Assembly: GCF_016908565.1 (NCBI RefSeq) | Contig: NZ_JAFBED010000003.1 | Location: 248,001 to 312,000 of the forward strand | Origin: Sutcliffiella tianshenii | GTDB taxonomy: Bacteria > Bacillota > Bacilli > Bacillales > Bacillaceae_I | Direction of reading: 5' to 3' | DNA: 64,000 bases | Shown: one piece after another, positions 42,292-51,652 of the stretch | Layout of the letters: the number at the start of each line of letters is the position of its first letter | How positions within the stretch are numbered: the stretch's first letter is position 1 | Made by a program: the position numbers and the translations under genes | Notes under the pieces: model-generated | Seen by the model: only the letters and a program-made list of their open reading frames with translations | What the model was told of the DNA's origin: nothing | Databases searched by the model: none

Positions 42292-43471
42292 TGTTTCTTT
42301 TTCTTCCCTCCACCACCACAAACCACATGGCGAAGAGCAGGAAGATGCTTGAGATCTGGAAGAGGGTTGCTGTTTCGACGAATTGGGCGAGCACGCCGAA
42401 GATCAGTCCGCTGAGTCCGATTCCAAGGTCGATGGATGAAAAGAACATCCCGTTTGCAACACCGCGGCGATTGTCCGGTGTCGTGGATAGTGTCCATGAC
42501 TGCAAGGTTGGAATCAATGAACCGAATCCAACACCAAACAAGGCACCGGCAATGGCGATCATTGCATCACTGTGGGCAAAGGAAAGCACCCACATGCCGA
42601 TGAAAGAGAGCGACATACAGAATAGCACCAGCCCCTTGGGACCGTGGGTATCAAACCATTTACCCGCGAAAGGCCGGGAAACGGAAGCCATCACAGCATT
42701 CAAAAGATAGAAAAGGAAAATATGCTCGATTCCCCTCTCCTCTCCGAAAATCACGATGAACGTCACTATCGCTCCATACCCGAAGGTTGCAACCAATGTG
42801 ATGAACGATGGGTACCAGCTTGATTTTTCCACCAAAGACCCTATATAAGAGAACTTCAATTCCTCACGCTTGGCATTCCTCACCACTTCAGGAGTCTGAT
42901 AGTTTACTATGCCTAAAAGAACCAGCGCAATTACCCCGAGCACACCTGACAAATAAATCAGGTTGGAGAATGTTGTCACCTGATACAGGAAGATCCCTAA
43001 GCTCGGTGCGATGATCATCCCAAGCGTAATGGAAAGACCGTAATACCCCATCCCCTCACCAAGACGGGATTTCGGAATGACATCAACCGCTGCCGTGCCG
43101 TTGACAGTCGTCGACCAGCCCCAAGCCAGCCCATGAATAAAGCGGAAGCACAAAAAGATCACGACAACCTGGGACATGGGATAGATGACGGTGATCAATA
43201 ATAGTGCGACAGCCCCGACCAGTACAAGGGGTTTTCTAGCTTTGAATTCCAGAAGATAACCGATGAAAGGTCTGCTGAGCACCGCACCGATCGAGAAAAG
43301 TGCGGTCACAAGGCCGATTTCAAACCCGGTTGCCCCCAAAGATTTTATATAAGGAGGCAGCGTCGGGATCAGCATCTGAAAGCTCATGAAAACAAACAAG
43401 TTCCCTACCATCAGCATAATGAAGGACTTCGTCCACAACGTTTCCTTTACTTTTTTTTGTATCATATTCAT
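42254..43471 (-). CDS. MFS transporter, 12 TM
   Basis: Major facilitator superfamily protein of 405 aa with 12 predicted membrane segments. The motif-A-like loop between TM2 and TM3 is GAVLSRPFIGYLLEFKARKP, and the corresponding C-half loop SRPFAGKWFDTHGPK is also conserved, as in drug or sugar efflux permeases. TM5 carries GMGYYGLSITLGMIIAPSLG, close to the motif C of drug antiporters. The substrate is unknown. I start at the ATG after AGGAAGGTGT rather than nine codons upstream. It is monocistronic. Confidence 0.88.
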   Translation of the reverse strand: MNMIQKKVKETLWTKSFIMLMVGNLFVFMSFQMLIPTLPPYIKSLGATGFEIGLVTALFSIGAVLSRPFIGYLLEFKARKPLVLVGAVALLLITVIYPMSQVVVIFLCFRFIHGLAWGWSTTVNGTAAVDVIPKSRLGEGMGYYGLSITLGMIIAPSLGIFLYQVTTFSNLIYLSGVLGVIALVLLGIVNYQTPEVVRNAKREELKFSYIGSLVEKSSWYPSFITLVATFGYGAIVTFIVIFGEERGIEHIFLFYLLNAVMASVSRPFAGKWFDTHGPKGLVLFCMSLSFIGMWVLSFAHSDAMIAIAGALFGVGFGSLIPTLQSWTLSTTPDNRRGVANGMFFSSIDLGIGLSGLIFGVLAQFVETATLFQISSIFLLFAMWFVVVEGRKRNKKRGLTPAAIKY

Positions 43472-43648
43472 ACACCTTCCTAGACTAGTGAAAAACATAA
43501 AAGGATAAACGAAAAATGAATCTCCACAAACGAAGATCCATTTTTATACGCACGTTTCTTACATATATATTTCGTATTCCTAAATATTAACACACCAGTC
43601 TCGAAAAAGGAATGCCAAAATAGACCTAATCACTTGGAAGAAATCTCC

Positions 43649-45025
43649 TTATTTCATGATCTTCCTTAGGAAGTTGATGCTTTTTTCTGAGTATGGCGGA
43701 TAAATGAAGCTCAAGTTCACCCTGGTGCTCTTTTTCATGACACTTTTCTTATGCGAGAAGGTTTCAAAACTGTCTTTTCCATGGTAGGACCCGATTCCGG
43801 ATGGACCCACTCCCCCAAAAGGAAGATTAGGATTGGTAAGGTGCGTCACCGTATCATTGATGCATCCGCCTCCGTAGGAAACGCTCTGGATCACCCGCTC
43901 CTCCACTTCTCCATTCTCTGTGAAAAGGTATAGGGCCAATGGTTTCGGCCTTGCATTTATCTGTTCAATTGCCTGCTTAAGGTCCCCGTATTCAAGGATA
44001 GGTAAAATAGGACCGAAGATCTCCTCCTGCATCACCTTATCATCCCAGCTTACATCGTTCATCAAGGTTGGTTCCATGAACAATTCTTCCCTATGATGGG
44101 ATCCTCCGGCAACCACCTTCTTCTCATCCAATAAAGAAACAAGGCGGTCAAACTGGCGTTCATTGACTATGCGACCATAATCCCTGCTCTCTTGCGGGTT
44201 TTCCCCATAAAAATCCTTGATGGTATTAGCAAGATTTTTCACGAGTTGTTCCTTCACTTCACGGTGAACGAGAATATAATCAGGAGCGACACATGTTTGT
44301 CCAGCATTCATGAACTTCCCCCATACGATTCTTTTCGCCGCTACCTCAAGGTTTGCATCCTTGTCAACGATACATGGGCTTTTCCCACCAAGCTCGAGCG
44401 TGACCGGCACCAGGTTCTCCGCTGCCGCCTTCATGACGATTTTACCCACTTCGACGCTTCCCGTGAAAAAGATATAGTCAAACGGTGCATGGATAAGCTC
44501 GGAGGTGACTTCCTTTCCACCCTCCATCACGCTGATATAGCCTTCTTCAAAGTTATCCTGAATGATTTTTGCCATTACCTTCGAGACGTTCGGGGTAAAT
44601 TCGGACGGCTTGAGCAACACACAGTTACCTGCCGCCATCGCACCGATCATCGGCTCCATGACAAGCTGGAACGGATAGTTGAAAGGACCGACTATCAGGA
44701 CAGTTCCATAAGGCTCCGGATAGATATAGCTTTTTGACCCCAAATGGACGAGTGGCGTTTTCACCTTTCGCACCTTTGACCACTCTTTTATATGCTTCAT
44801 AAAAAGACTGATGCTATCCAATACGAATCCTATCTCGGAAGCATAGGCCTCAAATGCGGATTTTCCCAGGTCCTTCGTTAATGCCTGGTTCAAGTCCTGC
44901 TCATGCTCCACGATCGCCTTTTTCAGCTTATCAAGCTGTTGCAGGCGAAAATCCACTTCCTTGGTCCTGCCGGTCGCAAAGAAATTCCGATGCTGTTCCA
45001 ATCTATGTAAAACTTTTTCCATCAT
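43649..45025 (-). CDS. ywdH: Class 3-type aldehyde dehydrogenase (YwdH-like)
   Basis: NAD(P)-dependent oxidation of aldehydes, likely medium- or long-chain, of the group that includes human ALDH3 and B. subtilis YwdH. The 458-aa protein has the cofactor site FFTGSVEVGK near 190, catalytic Glu in VTLELGGKSP near 216 and catalytic Cys in NAGQTCVAPDY near 250. LPFGGVGPSGIGSYHGKDSFETFSHKKS-type ending is typical of class 3 enzymes. The C-terminal 30 residues are more hydrophobic and may contact the membrane. GAGGAGGATTCACT precedes the ATG. It is a single gene with no clear terminator. Confidence 0.92.
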   Translation of the reverse strand: MMEKVLHRLEQHRNFFATGRTKEVDFRLQQLDKLKKAIVEHEQDLNQALTKDLGKSAFEAYASEIGFVLDSISLFMKHIKEWSKVRKVKTPLVHLGSKSYIYPEPYGTVLIVGPFNYPFQLVMEPMIGAMAAGNCVLLKPSEFTPNVSKVMAKIIQDNFEEGYISVMEGGKEVTSELIHAPFDYIFFTGSVEVGKIVMKAAAENLVPVTLELGGKSPCIVDKDANLEVAAKRIVWGKFMNAGQTCVAPDYILVHREVKEQLVKNLANTIKDFYGENPQESRDYGRIVNERQFDRLVSLLDEKKVVAGGSHHREELFMEPTLMNDVSWDDKVMQEEIFGPILPILEYGDLKQAIEQINARPKPLALYLFTENGEVEERVIQSVSYGGGCINDTVTHLTNPNLPFGGVGPSGIGSYHGKDSFETFSHKKSVMKKSTRVNLSFIYPPYSEKSINFLRKIMK

Positions 45026-45138
45026 AGTGAATCCTCCTCTAACAGTTGTTTATTTAAACACACTGCTTTCCACAACCAATCAATACATTCATTATATCCG
45101 CTATCTCAAAAATAAAGAAGTTGGGAGGCGCCGGATAT

Positions 45139-45171
45139 GAAAAAAGCTGCGGGTCTATAGCCCGCAGCTTA
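45139..45171 (-). terminator. Terminator of the AraC/EEP operon
   Basis: Stem AAGCTGCGGG/CCCGCAGCTT with a 7-nt loop, followed on the minus strand by six T. Confidence 0.92.
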
Positions 45172-45189
45172 CCATTTTTATGCGAATGT

Positions 45190-45975
45190 TCATTTTACAG
45201 TTACAGTAGCCATTACAGGATAGTGATCGGAAGGGAATCCACCATCTATACTGTCCCTGATAATGATGGTCGAGGAAAGCTCTGCCCCAATATCTGCAAA
45301 AATATAGTCGATCGGAGTGCCCGTCGTTCCACCATGATAGGCGTGAAAGGTCAGGCTATTTTGCAGCTCCTCGCCCGACAATCCCCCGTAGCAACTTTTC
45401 ATCGATGCCACTGCCTTCAAGGTTTCACTATCCGGTGCATCATTGAAATCACCTGTCAAAAGAACCGGCATCGGGTTTTCGCATTCTTTTTCCTTGATTA
45501 CATCCAAGATCAGCTTCAGCCCTTCCACTCTTGCCCTCTGCCCCATATGGTCGAGGTGCGTATTGAAAAATCTTAGGACCGGAGTGGATCCTTCTTGCGG
45601 AATCAGCTCCACCCATGAACAGATTCTGGCACAATGGGCATCCCATCCCATGCTCCCGATCACTTCAGGCGTTTCCGAAAGCATAAAAGATCCTTTCTCG
45701 CCAATGGTAAACGTTGACCTTTTCACAAAAATGGCACTGAATTCCCCTACCTCAGTCGATGTCGTGCGGTTGACCCCATACACCTCATAGCTCTCCTGCA
45801 ACATGTCCTCGAGCCAGGCGAGCATCGGGATATTTGCCTCCTGTGTCCCGATGCAATCCGGCTGGTGCTTTTCTATCGTCTGCGCGATCCAGTTCTTTCT
45901 ATCCTCCCAGACAAATGGGTCTGTCCTAACATCGACTCGCAGATTAAATGTCATGACTTTATAAGTTTTACTCAT
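45190..45975 (-). CDS. Endonuclease/exonuclease/phosphatase-family hydrolase
   Basis: Metal-dependent phosphodiesterase or phosphatase of 261 aa with EEP motifs: TFNLRVD near residue 9, GTQEAN near 43 (catalytic Glu), NTHLDHMGQRAR near 139, LLTGDFNDAPDS near 170, IDYIF near 227 and the final SDHYPVMA (catalytic His). The DHMGQRAR motif resembles the family that includes CCR4-like and sphingomyelinase-like enzymes acting on small phosphodiesters. No signal peptide is present, so it is cytoplasmic. Its ATG overlaps the stop codon of the AraC-type regulator (ATGA), and a terminator follows. Confidence 0.9.
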   Translation of the reverse strand: MSKTYKVMTFNLRVDVRTDPFVWEDRKNWIAQTIEKHQPDCIGTQEANIPMLAWLEDMLQESYEVYGVNRTTSTEVGEFSAIFVKRSTFTIGEKGSFMLSETPEVIGSMGWDAHCARICSWVELIPQEGSTPVLRFFNTHLDHMGQRARVEGLKLILDVIKEKECENPMPVLLTGDFNDAPDSETLKAVASMKSCYGGLSGEELQNSLTFHAYHGGTTGTPIDYIFADIGAELSSTIIIRDSIDGGFPSDHYPVMATVTVK

Positions 45976-46892
45976 TTTTTCTCCTCCAGTTCAATTGTGG
46001 ATAAAGCGTCGCCTCTTATTCTCAATTTGCCTGGCGACTTCCCCATCCTCTTTTTATATGCCTTGGAAAAATGGTGAATATTTGCAAAGCCGCAATAGGA
46101 AGCAATCTGTTCAAGCGTCAATTCCGTTTTCTCTAAAAGCTCCCGGGCATGATTGATCCTCATCTCCAGAAAATATTGATGCGGGGAGCTGCCAAACTGT
46201 TGCTTGAAAAGTGTGCTGAATCTTGATACGGACAGATTTGCCCTTTTGGCCATACCTTGAAGCGTCAAGCGTTCGGACAGATGATTGGAAAGATAAGATG
46301 GAAACCAGCTCAGCGCCTTAGTGGGGGATGATTCAAGCTTAGACGCAGAGTGATGCTCATCCAGGATAATCAGCAAAAGCTCTGTTGCCAGATGCTGCGC
46401 TTTTAGCTGCTGGATCGGTTCCCGGTTCTGCCAGGCCTCTACCATTTGCATGAAATAGTCCCGGAATCTCCCGGGATTTTTCAGCTCCAGCTTTACCGGT
46501 ACATGGATTCCATGTATATCGTTCAATCTTGGTTGCAATAGATGCTCATATTCTTGGAGAACCAGCTGCCCCGGCTTGGTAGGAAAGCTTTTCGTCCGAT
46601 CAGGATGATAAAAGAAATCCAGATGGGCAAACGGGGTGATTGTGGACGTCAATCCTTCCAATTCTACGAGGCTTCCCGGTTGGATCAGGCAAAACTCCCC
46701 ACTTTGAAACAGATACGCTGTTCCATCCACTTGAAAAAGGCATTGCCCCTCCTGTATGTAGATCAACAAATAATCCAGCAGCCGTCTGTTGGGGGCCCTC
46801 CAAGGTCTTCTGACCGCATAGTCGCTTTCCCTTATAAAAGGGACAATCGGCCTTTCCTCCAAAAGCTCCGATAAATGCTGTATGAACCTCAC
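45972..46892 (-). CDS. AraC-family transcriptional regulator
   Basis: A 306-aa activator: an N-terminal cupin-type sensing domain (about 1-170, with YLLIYIQEGQCLFQVDG) and a C-terminal double HTH (about 205-300, LTLQGMAKRANLSVSRFSTLFKQ and LEQIASYCGFANIHHFSKAYKK). The start is taken at the GTG five bases after AAGGGAG; another GTG two codons upstream is too close to that site. It is co-translated with an EEP hydrolase and divergent from a PhyH dioxygenase, so it probably controls both directions. Paired direct repeats lie in the shared intergenic DNA. Confidence 0.9.
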   Translation of the reverse strand: MRFIQHLSELLEERPIVPFIRESDYAVRRPWRAPNRRLLDYLLIYIQEGQCLFQVDGTAYLFQSGEFCLIQPGSLVELEGLTSTITPFAHLDFFYHPDRTKSFPTKPGQLVLQEYEHLLQPRLNDIHGIHVPVKLELKNPGRFRDYFMQMVEAWQNREPIQQLKAQHLATELLLIILDEHHSASKLESSPTKALSWFPSYLSNHLSERLTLQGMAKRANLSVSRFSTLFKQQFGSSPHQYFLEMRINHARELLEKTELTLEQIASYCGFANIHHFSKAYKKRMGKSPGKLRIRGDALSTIELEEKK

Positions 46893-46944
46893 CCCCACTC
46901 CCTTTCAATCTTCTTCTATTATTATAACTTAATTAACAGTAAGT

Positions 46945-46973
46945 TTTGACAACTTTCAAGGAAACTTTGACAA
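46945..46973 (+). promoter_or_regulatory. Direct repeats, candidate AraC-type operator
   Basis: TTTGACAA occurs at 46945-46952 and 46966-46973, exactly 21 bp apart (two helical turns), in a TTTGACAACTTTCAAGG-type context. The -35 region of the PhyH promoter (-10 TATAGT at 46996-47001) abuts the second copy and lacks a TTGACA at correct spacing, typical of an activator-dependent promoter. Confidence 0.55.
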
Positions 46974-47035
46974 AGCCAACCTTCCATTTTGCTACTATAG
47001 TAAAACTAACAAACTTTAAAAAGAGGTGGAGAATA

Positions 47036-47881
47036 ATGACTGTAAAAGAGAATATCGATTTGAGCACATTGCCGACCCTCAAGGAAAGCTATGACCTGAC
47101 AAAGGAACAGGTTGAAAGCTATCAGGAAAAAGGGCACATCCTGCTAAGGAATGTAGCTACACAGGATGAAATTGATATCTTTGAACCTATCATCAGCAAC
47201 CGAGTAAAGGAATTGAATTACCACGATAAGCCTGTCGAGGAGAGGGATACTTATGGAAAGGCCTTCATCCAAATCGGACGCCTGTGGGAGCAGAGCGAGG
47301 CAATCGCACGGTTTGTCTTGGCGAAGCGTTTTGCGAAAATTGCAGCAGAGCTGATGGGGGTGGATGGGGTCCGTATCTACCACGACCAAGCACTATACAA
47401 AGAGCCTCATGGCGGCCATACCCCTTGGCATCAGGATCAGATCTATTGGCCGCTCGATACGGATAAAACCATCACCATGTGGATCCCGCTTGTACCCATC
47501 AGCGAAGAGGTCGGCTCGATGACCTTCGCCTCGGAATCGCATAAAGCGGGATATATCAGCAAGGTGGTCATATCCGATGAATCACATCGCACCCTTGAGC
47601 AATATGTAAAAGGTAAAGGGCTTCAGACGGTCACTTACGGGGCGATGGCAGCGGGCGATGCAACATTCCACGCAGGCTGGACACTCCATAACGCACCCGG
47701 CAATCCGACAGATACCATGCGTAAAGTCATGACAGTCATCTATTACGCTGACGGGACACGTGTAGCGGAGCCAGACAGCAACGCACGCAGGGGCGACCTG
47801 CAAGCCTGGCTTCCCGGCCTGAAAGCGGGCGACCTGGCACAAACTCCTATTAATCCTTTGCTTTATAAAAAAGGGGAATAA
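47036..47881 (+). CDS. Phytanoyl-CoA dioxygenase (PhyH)-family oxygenase
   Basis: Fe(II)/2-oxoglutarate-dependent hydroxylase of 281 aa. The metal site is visible as H-x-D in TPWHQDQIYWPLD (near residue 145) and a distal His in HAGWTLHNAPGNP (near 215-222); the Arg in MRKVMTVIYYAD should bind 2-oxoglutarate. The family includes phytanoyl-CoA hydroxylase, ectoine hydroxylase and many natural-product halogenase relatives; the substrate here is open. I start at the ATG after AGAGGTGGAGAATA, 30 codons inside the longest frame. It is divergent from an AraC regulator with an EEP hydrolase, suggesting an inducible catabolic function. Confidence 0.9.
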   Translation: MTVKENIDLSTLPTLKESYDLTKEQVESYQEKGHILLRNVATQDEIDIFEPIISNRVKELNYHDKPVEERDTYGKAFIQIGRLWEQSEAIARFVLAKRFAKIAAELMGVDGVRIYHDQALYKEPHGGHTPWHQDQIYWPLDTDKTITMWIPLVPISEEVGSMTFASESHKAGYISKVVISDESHRTLEQYVKGKGLQTVTYGAMAAGDATFHAGWTLHNAPGNPTDTMRKVMTVIYYADGTRVAEPDSNARRGDLQAWLPGLKAGDLAQTPINPLLYKKGE

Positions 47882-47899
47882 CCTTAGCCCTTCAATAAG

Positions 47900-47927
47900 A
47901 AAAAAGCGCCGAAAATGGCGCTTTTTT
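47900..47927. terminator. Bidirectional terminator after the PhyH gene
   Basis: Stem AAAAAAGCGCC/GGCGCTTTTTT with a 6-nt loop; it also serves the convergent HTH gene. Confidence 0.92.
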
Positions 47928-48163
47928 CAATCCTCATCCTTGATATCGATATCTTCCGGAACCGGTTCATTGCGAAGCTCTTCCACAAGCTCCTTATATT
48001 TTTCAAGCTGCTTCAAATGCGTGTCAAACTGATCTTTATTGATAAGATAGTTCTCTCCATCGAACATGGCACGGATTTTCTTTTGCTGAATCAGGCTTTC
48101 CACATAGGCGGTGGAGCAGGATAAATATTCAGCTGTCTCTTTTATGGATAAATACAAGGTCAT
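47927..48163 (-). CDS. Excisionase/MerR-type helix-turn-helix protein, 78 aa
   Basis: Small DNA-binding protein with the HTH_17 pattern: LSIKETAEYLSCSTAYVESLIQ (residues 4-25), QKKIRAMFDGENYLINK wing, then an acidic helical tail (LEKYKELVEELRNEPVPED). AAAAAGGA immediately precedes two ATG codons; the second is taken. It starts 18 bp after the stop of the PAS kinase on the same strand, so it may be the last gene of that unit. No phage or integrase genes surround it, so a recombination directionality role is unlikely; a regulator is more plausible. Confidence 0.8.
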   Translation of the reverse strand: MTLYLSIKETAEYLSCSTAYVESLIQQKKIRAMFDGENYLINKDQFDTHLKQLEKYKELVEELRNEPVPEDIDIKDED

Positions 48164-48181
48164 CATTCCTTTTTACTTACA

Positions 48182-49906
48182 TTAGTTTTTGGGTGGAAGC
48201 GGCAGTGTGATAAGGAAAGTCGTCCCAGCCGCAGAACTTTCCTGCACCTCTATTTTACCATGATGGTTTTCAATGATGCGCTGGACAATAGTGAGTCCGA
48301 GTCCCGTACCTGTGTCTTTTGAGGTGGCAAATGGATCAAAGATCGTGTGCTTCATCTTTTCGGGTATTCCTGAGCCAGTATCCTTCACAAAAATCTGGTA
48401 GGCATTCTCAAGTTTCCTGGAATAGATTGAGATGGCCCCTCCCCCTGCCATTGCCTCACTGCCGTTTCGTATCAGGTTGTAGAAGACCTGCTTCATCTGT
48501 TTTGCGTCCAACATGAGCGGTACCCGTTCCAACTCGACACTAAGGGATATCCCTTCTTGAACTGCTGGATTATGCGGGATTTCTCTTACGATATCCTCTA
48601 AAAAGACACTTTTTAACACAGGCGCACCAGGCTTTGCAATCAACAGCATTTCCTCCACGATTGTGTTGATCCGGTCAAATTCCTTAAGAAGCAGGGGGAT
48701 TTGAAACTTATTTTTATCCTTTTCGGTGAATGATTGCCTCATCAGCGATACAAATCCATGTATCACCGTCAGCGGATTCCGGATTTCATGTGCCGCACCT
48801 GCCGCAAGCTCCCCGAGGACAGCAAGCTTTTCAGATTGATGGATCCGCTCCTCCAGTACAGCAGTAGAGGTAATATCAATAAAATGAAAGATTCTTCCGA
48901 TCATGGCTCTCTCCTGGTCCAGCAAATCCGATTGAGAGACTAGAAGATACTGTTCTTTTCCCTCTTTCACATAAGGCACTTTAATATTCTGGCAGATCTT
49001 TTTGGAGGCAAGGATCCCCCAGAACGAAGCATTGATCGGATCAGCTTCTCTCACACTGACCATCTCTTTCACCTCTTCACCATCCATTTCCAAGATGGAA
49101 GACGCCGCCGTATTTAATGAAAAGTTGGTAGAATCATTGTCTACCGTAATGATACCGACAGGAAGAGAGTTAAGGATCTGCTCTCGGTAGACTTTGTCTT
49201 TGGTCATTTCTTCGTAGAGATGAAAATATTTTTTAAATGCGATAGACAATAAAACAATAATAAGAGTATATAAAATAATTCCAAAGACTGGATATCCTCC
49301 TAAAAGGATTGCCAATATAAAAGCCATTACAAGAGATATTAGATAATTTAATACAGACTCTCTACCTATTGAGGTAATGATCCCAGCTAATTTTTCAGAT
49401 AAATATAAGGCAAAGAAGCTACTTATTACCAGCAGATTAATGGAGTAATAGGATACTAGTGCCAATACATATGAGAGGAGGTAGTGTGGATTAAAAACAC
49501 CAAATCCCCCTCCTGATAAAAGAAAAACATAATGCGCCCCAGTTATCATTAATGCGTAGATAGCGAAGTTAAACACATGCCTCCGCACCAATATCTTACG
49601 TTCAAATACCAAATAAAGAGAACTACTGGTGAATAATAAACAAAGTGTAATTTCCAGACCTAAAATAAATAGGGAAGCAAGGTAAATAGAGGAATCCATA
49701 CATAGAGAATTCCCTTTTGGCGGAAGGATAATTGTAAAATGAAGGAGTAATAGAAGTGCTCCAACTAGCAAAAAGAACAGAGGGAAATTCAAAAATATGA
49801 TCTCTGATGTGAAGTTAATATGTATAATAAATATCCCGATTCCACCTAATGACATAATCATTAGGTATATATTAGATTTGTCCTTAAATAAAGAAAGTTC
49901 CTTCAA
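48182..49906 (-). CDS. PAS-containing membrane sensor histidine kinase (sporulation-kinase type)
   Basis: A 574-aa kinase. Seven or eight membrane segments (about 12-225) are followed by a PAS domain (about 240-345), HisKA with the acceptor His in AAHEIRNPLTVIHG near 376, and HATPase with NLIRNGSEAM, DTGSGIP and DTGTGLGLTIV. The domain order is like KinC/KinE-type kinases and it has no adjacent response regulator. The start is TTG with GAGAGTGATATAGT upstream. The part encoding the membrane region is markedly richer in A+T than the catalytic half. A small HTH gene follows by 18 bp. The CstA gene is divergent. Confidence 0.9.
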   Translation of the reverse strand: MKELSLFKDKSNIYLMIMSLGGIGIFIIHINFTSEIIFLNFPLFFLLVGALLLLLHFTIILPPKGNSLCMDSSIYLASLFILGLEITLCLLFTSSSLYLVFERKILVRRHVFNFAIYALMITGAHYVFLLSGGGFGVFNPHYLLSYVLALVSYYSINLLVISSFFALYLSEKLAGIITSIGRESVLNYLISLVMAFILAILLGGYPVFGIILYTLIIVLLSIAFKKYFHLYEEMTKDKVYREQILNSLPVGIITVDNDSTNFSLNTAASSILEMDGEEVKEMVSVREADPINASFWGILASKKICQNIKVPYVKEGKEQYLLVSQSDLLDQERAMIGRIFHFIDITSTAVLEERIHQSEKLAVLGELAAGAAHEIRNPLTVIHGFVSLMRQSFTEKDKNKFQIPLLLKEFDRINTIVEEMLLIAKPGAPVLKSVFLEDIVREIPHNPAVQEGISLSVELERVPLMLDAKQMKQVFYNLIRNGSEAMAGGGAISIYSRKLENAYQIFVKDTGSGIPEKMKHTIFDPFATSKDTGTGLGLTIVQRIIENHHGKIEVQESSAAGTTFLITLPLPPKN

Positions 49907-50147
49907 ACTATATCACTCTCGAATCATTCTATTATTAATAACCTTGCATAAAAATAACAACCTTTATTGTAGATGAAAACGTACCCTAAATCAATAAAGC
50001 CCCTATAATCCCACATTTAACCAATAATATATTTTCCGGAGGATTATAATAAAAATTAAATTTTTCAGAAAAATCTGTTGTTTTCCTTGTTAATCATGTT
50101 AAAATGTTTCATAATTCTAAAACATTCGACAACAGGAGGGGAACAGC

Positions 50148-51584
50148 ATGATTACTTTTTTCGGAGCACTACTTTTATTGATTGCAGGATATGCCGTTTA
50201 TTCTAAATTTGTGGAACGGGTTTTTGTTATCGACGACAGCAATCGTACGCCTGCTTATACAAAGCGCGATAATTTCGATTTTGTCCCAATGAACTGGTGG
50301 CGGGGCAATATGATTCAGCTCTTGAACATCGCAGGTCTTGGCCCGATCTACGGGGCTGTCATGGGTGCTTTGTATGGACCTGTCGCCTTCATCTGGATTG
50401 TGATCGGTACTATTTTTGCAGGTGCAGTCCATGATTATTTCTCCGGTATGCTTTCTATGCGACATGGCGGGGCACAATACCCTTCCATTGTTGGCCGTTA
50501 TTTGGGGAATACAGTAAAATCCCTGATAACCGTTGTTTCCCTTGTACTGAGTGTACTTGTTGCCGCTGCCTTCACGGCTGGTCCGGCACAGTTGATTGCC
50601 CAGCTGACACCACTCAGCTTTACCGTGGCATTATTGATTATTTTCGGCTATTTTCTACTCGCGACTCTGTTGCCGATCAACCGCATCATCGGAAAAATAT
50701 ACCCATTGCTTGGGGGAATCCTACTTTTCATGGCGGTGGCAATCGGTGTTTCGCTACTTTTTCAGGACAACCCTATCCCTAACCTGACCTTAACTAATTT
50801 GCATCCACAGGAATTGCCAATCTGGCCTTTATTGATGGTCACTATCTCCTGCGGTGCCATTTCCGGATTTCACTGTACCCAGAGCCCAATCGTGGCGTGT
50901 ACTATGAAAAGGGAGTCCCATGGACGTAAAATCTTTTACGGTGCAATGGTGATCGAAGGTATCATCGCCCTTGTCTGGGCTGCAGCCGGTATGACATTCT
51001 TCAATGGGACGGGCGGCTTGCAGGAAGCACTCGCGCAAGGTGGCCCATCGTATGTTGTCAATGAGATTTCCATTTCCCTTCTTGGAACACTTGGGGGGAT
51101 CCTGGCCATTCTTGGTGTCATCATCCTGCCTATCACAACCGGGGATACGGCCTTAAGGTCATCCCGTATGATTTTGACGGAAGGCTTATCCAAGTTTTTT
51201 AACATGGAAGGAAAAGTGAAGGTCCTGATCGTGACCTTATCAGTTGCTGCTCCGGCACTGTTCCTTGCTACCATCGATTACACCTTCCTCTGGCGCTATG
51301 TCGGATGGACAAACCAGGTGGTTGCAACCGTGATGCTTTGGACTGCAACGATGTATCTGTTGAAAAACAAGAAATTACACTGGATCTGCGGTGTCCCTGC
51401 CTTGTTCATGACCGGGGTCGTTTGCACGTATATTTTCTACGCTCCAGAAGGATTGCACTTAAGCTACAAGCTATCCGTGATGATTGGTTTTTCACTAACA
51501 GCAGTTGTTCTTGGCTGGTATGTAAGACAAATATTCATTCACCGTCATGCAAACCTAGCAAAAGCAGCTAATAAGGCGGCTTAA
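50148..51584 (+). CDS. cstA: Carbon starvation protein CstA-family transporter
   Basis: Membrane transporter of 478 aa with about 12-13 segments. CstA-family proteins import peptides or pyruvate; E. coli BtsT and CstA take up pyruvate. Family motifs are visible: NWWRGNMIQLLNIAGLGPIYG near 50 and GAVHDYFSGMLSMRHGG near 97, then TTGDTALRSSRMILTE near 336. It is shorter than E. coli CstA (701 aa) because loops and the C-terminal extension are missing, as usual in Bacilli. AGGAGGGGAACAGC precedes the ATG. It is divergent from a sensor kinase; a link like that of BtsSR to btsT is possible but unproven. A terminator follows. Confidence 0.92.
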   Translation: MITFFGALLLLIAGYAVYSKFVERVFVIDDSNRTPAYTKRDNFDFVPMNWWRGNMIQLLNIAGLGPIYGAVMGALYGPVAFIWIVIGTIFAGAVHDYFSGMLSMRHGGAQYPSIVGRYLGNTVKSLITVVSLVLSVLVAAAFTAGPAQLIAQLTPLSFTVALLIIFGYFLLATLLPINRIIGKIYPLLGGILLFMAVAIGVSLLFQDNPIPNLTLTNLHPQELPIWPLLMVTISCGAISGFHCTQSPIVACTMKRESHGRKIFYGAMVIEGIIALVWAAAGMTFFNGTGGLQEALAQGGPSYVVNEISISLLGTLGGILAILGVIILPITTGDTALRSSRMILTEGLSKFFNMEGKVKVLIVTLSVAAPALFLATIDYTFLWRYVGWTNQVVATVMLWTATMYLLKNKKLHWICGVPALFMTGVVCTYIFYAPEGLHLSYKLSVMIGFSLTAVVLGWYVRQIFIHRHANLAKAANKAA

Positions 51585-51608
51585 TGATTCTTTAACGTTG
51601 TATATATC

Positions 51609-51641
51609 AAAAAACCTTCCGCTATTTCGGAAGGTTTTTTT
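51609..51641 (+). terminator. Terminator of cstA
   Basis: Stem AAAAACCTTCCG/CGGAAGGTTTTT with a 6-nt loop and a T run. Confidence 0.93.
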
Positions 51642-51652
51642 GTGTGAAGTGA

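Noticed and set aside
47927-48163. Phage excisionase
   Set aside because: HTH_17 pattern is shared with excisionases, but no integrase, att-like repeats or phage genes are nearby.
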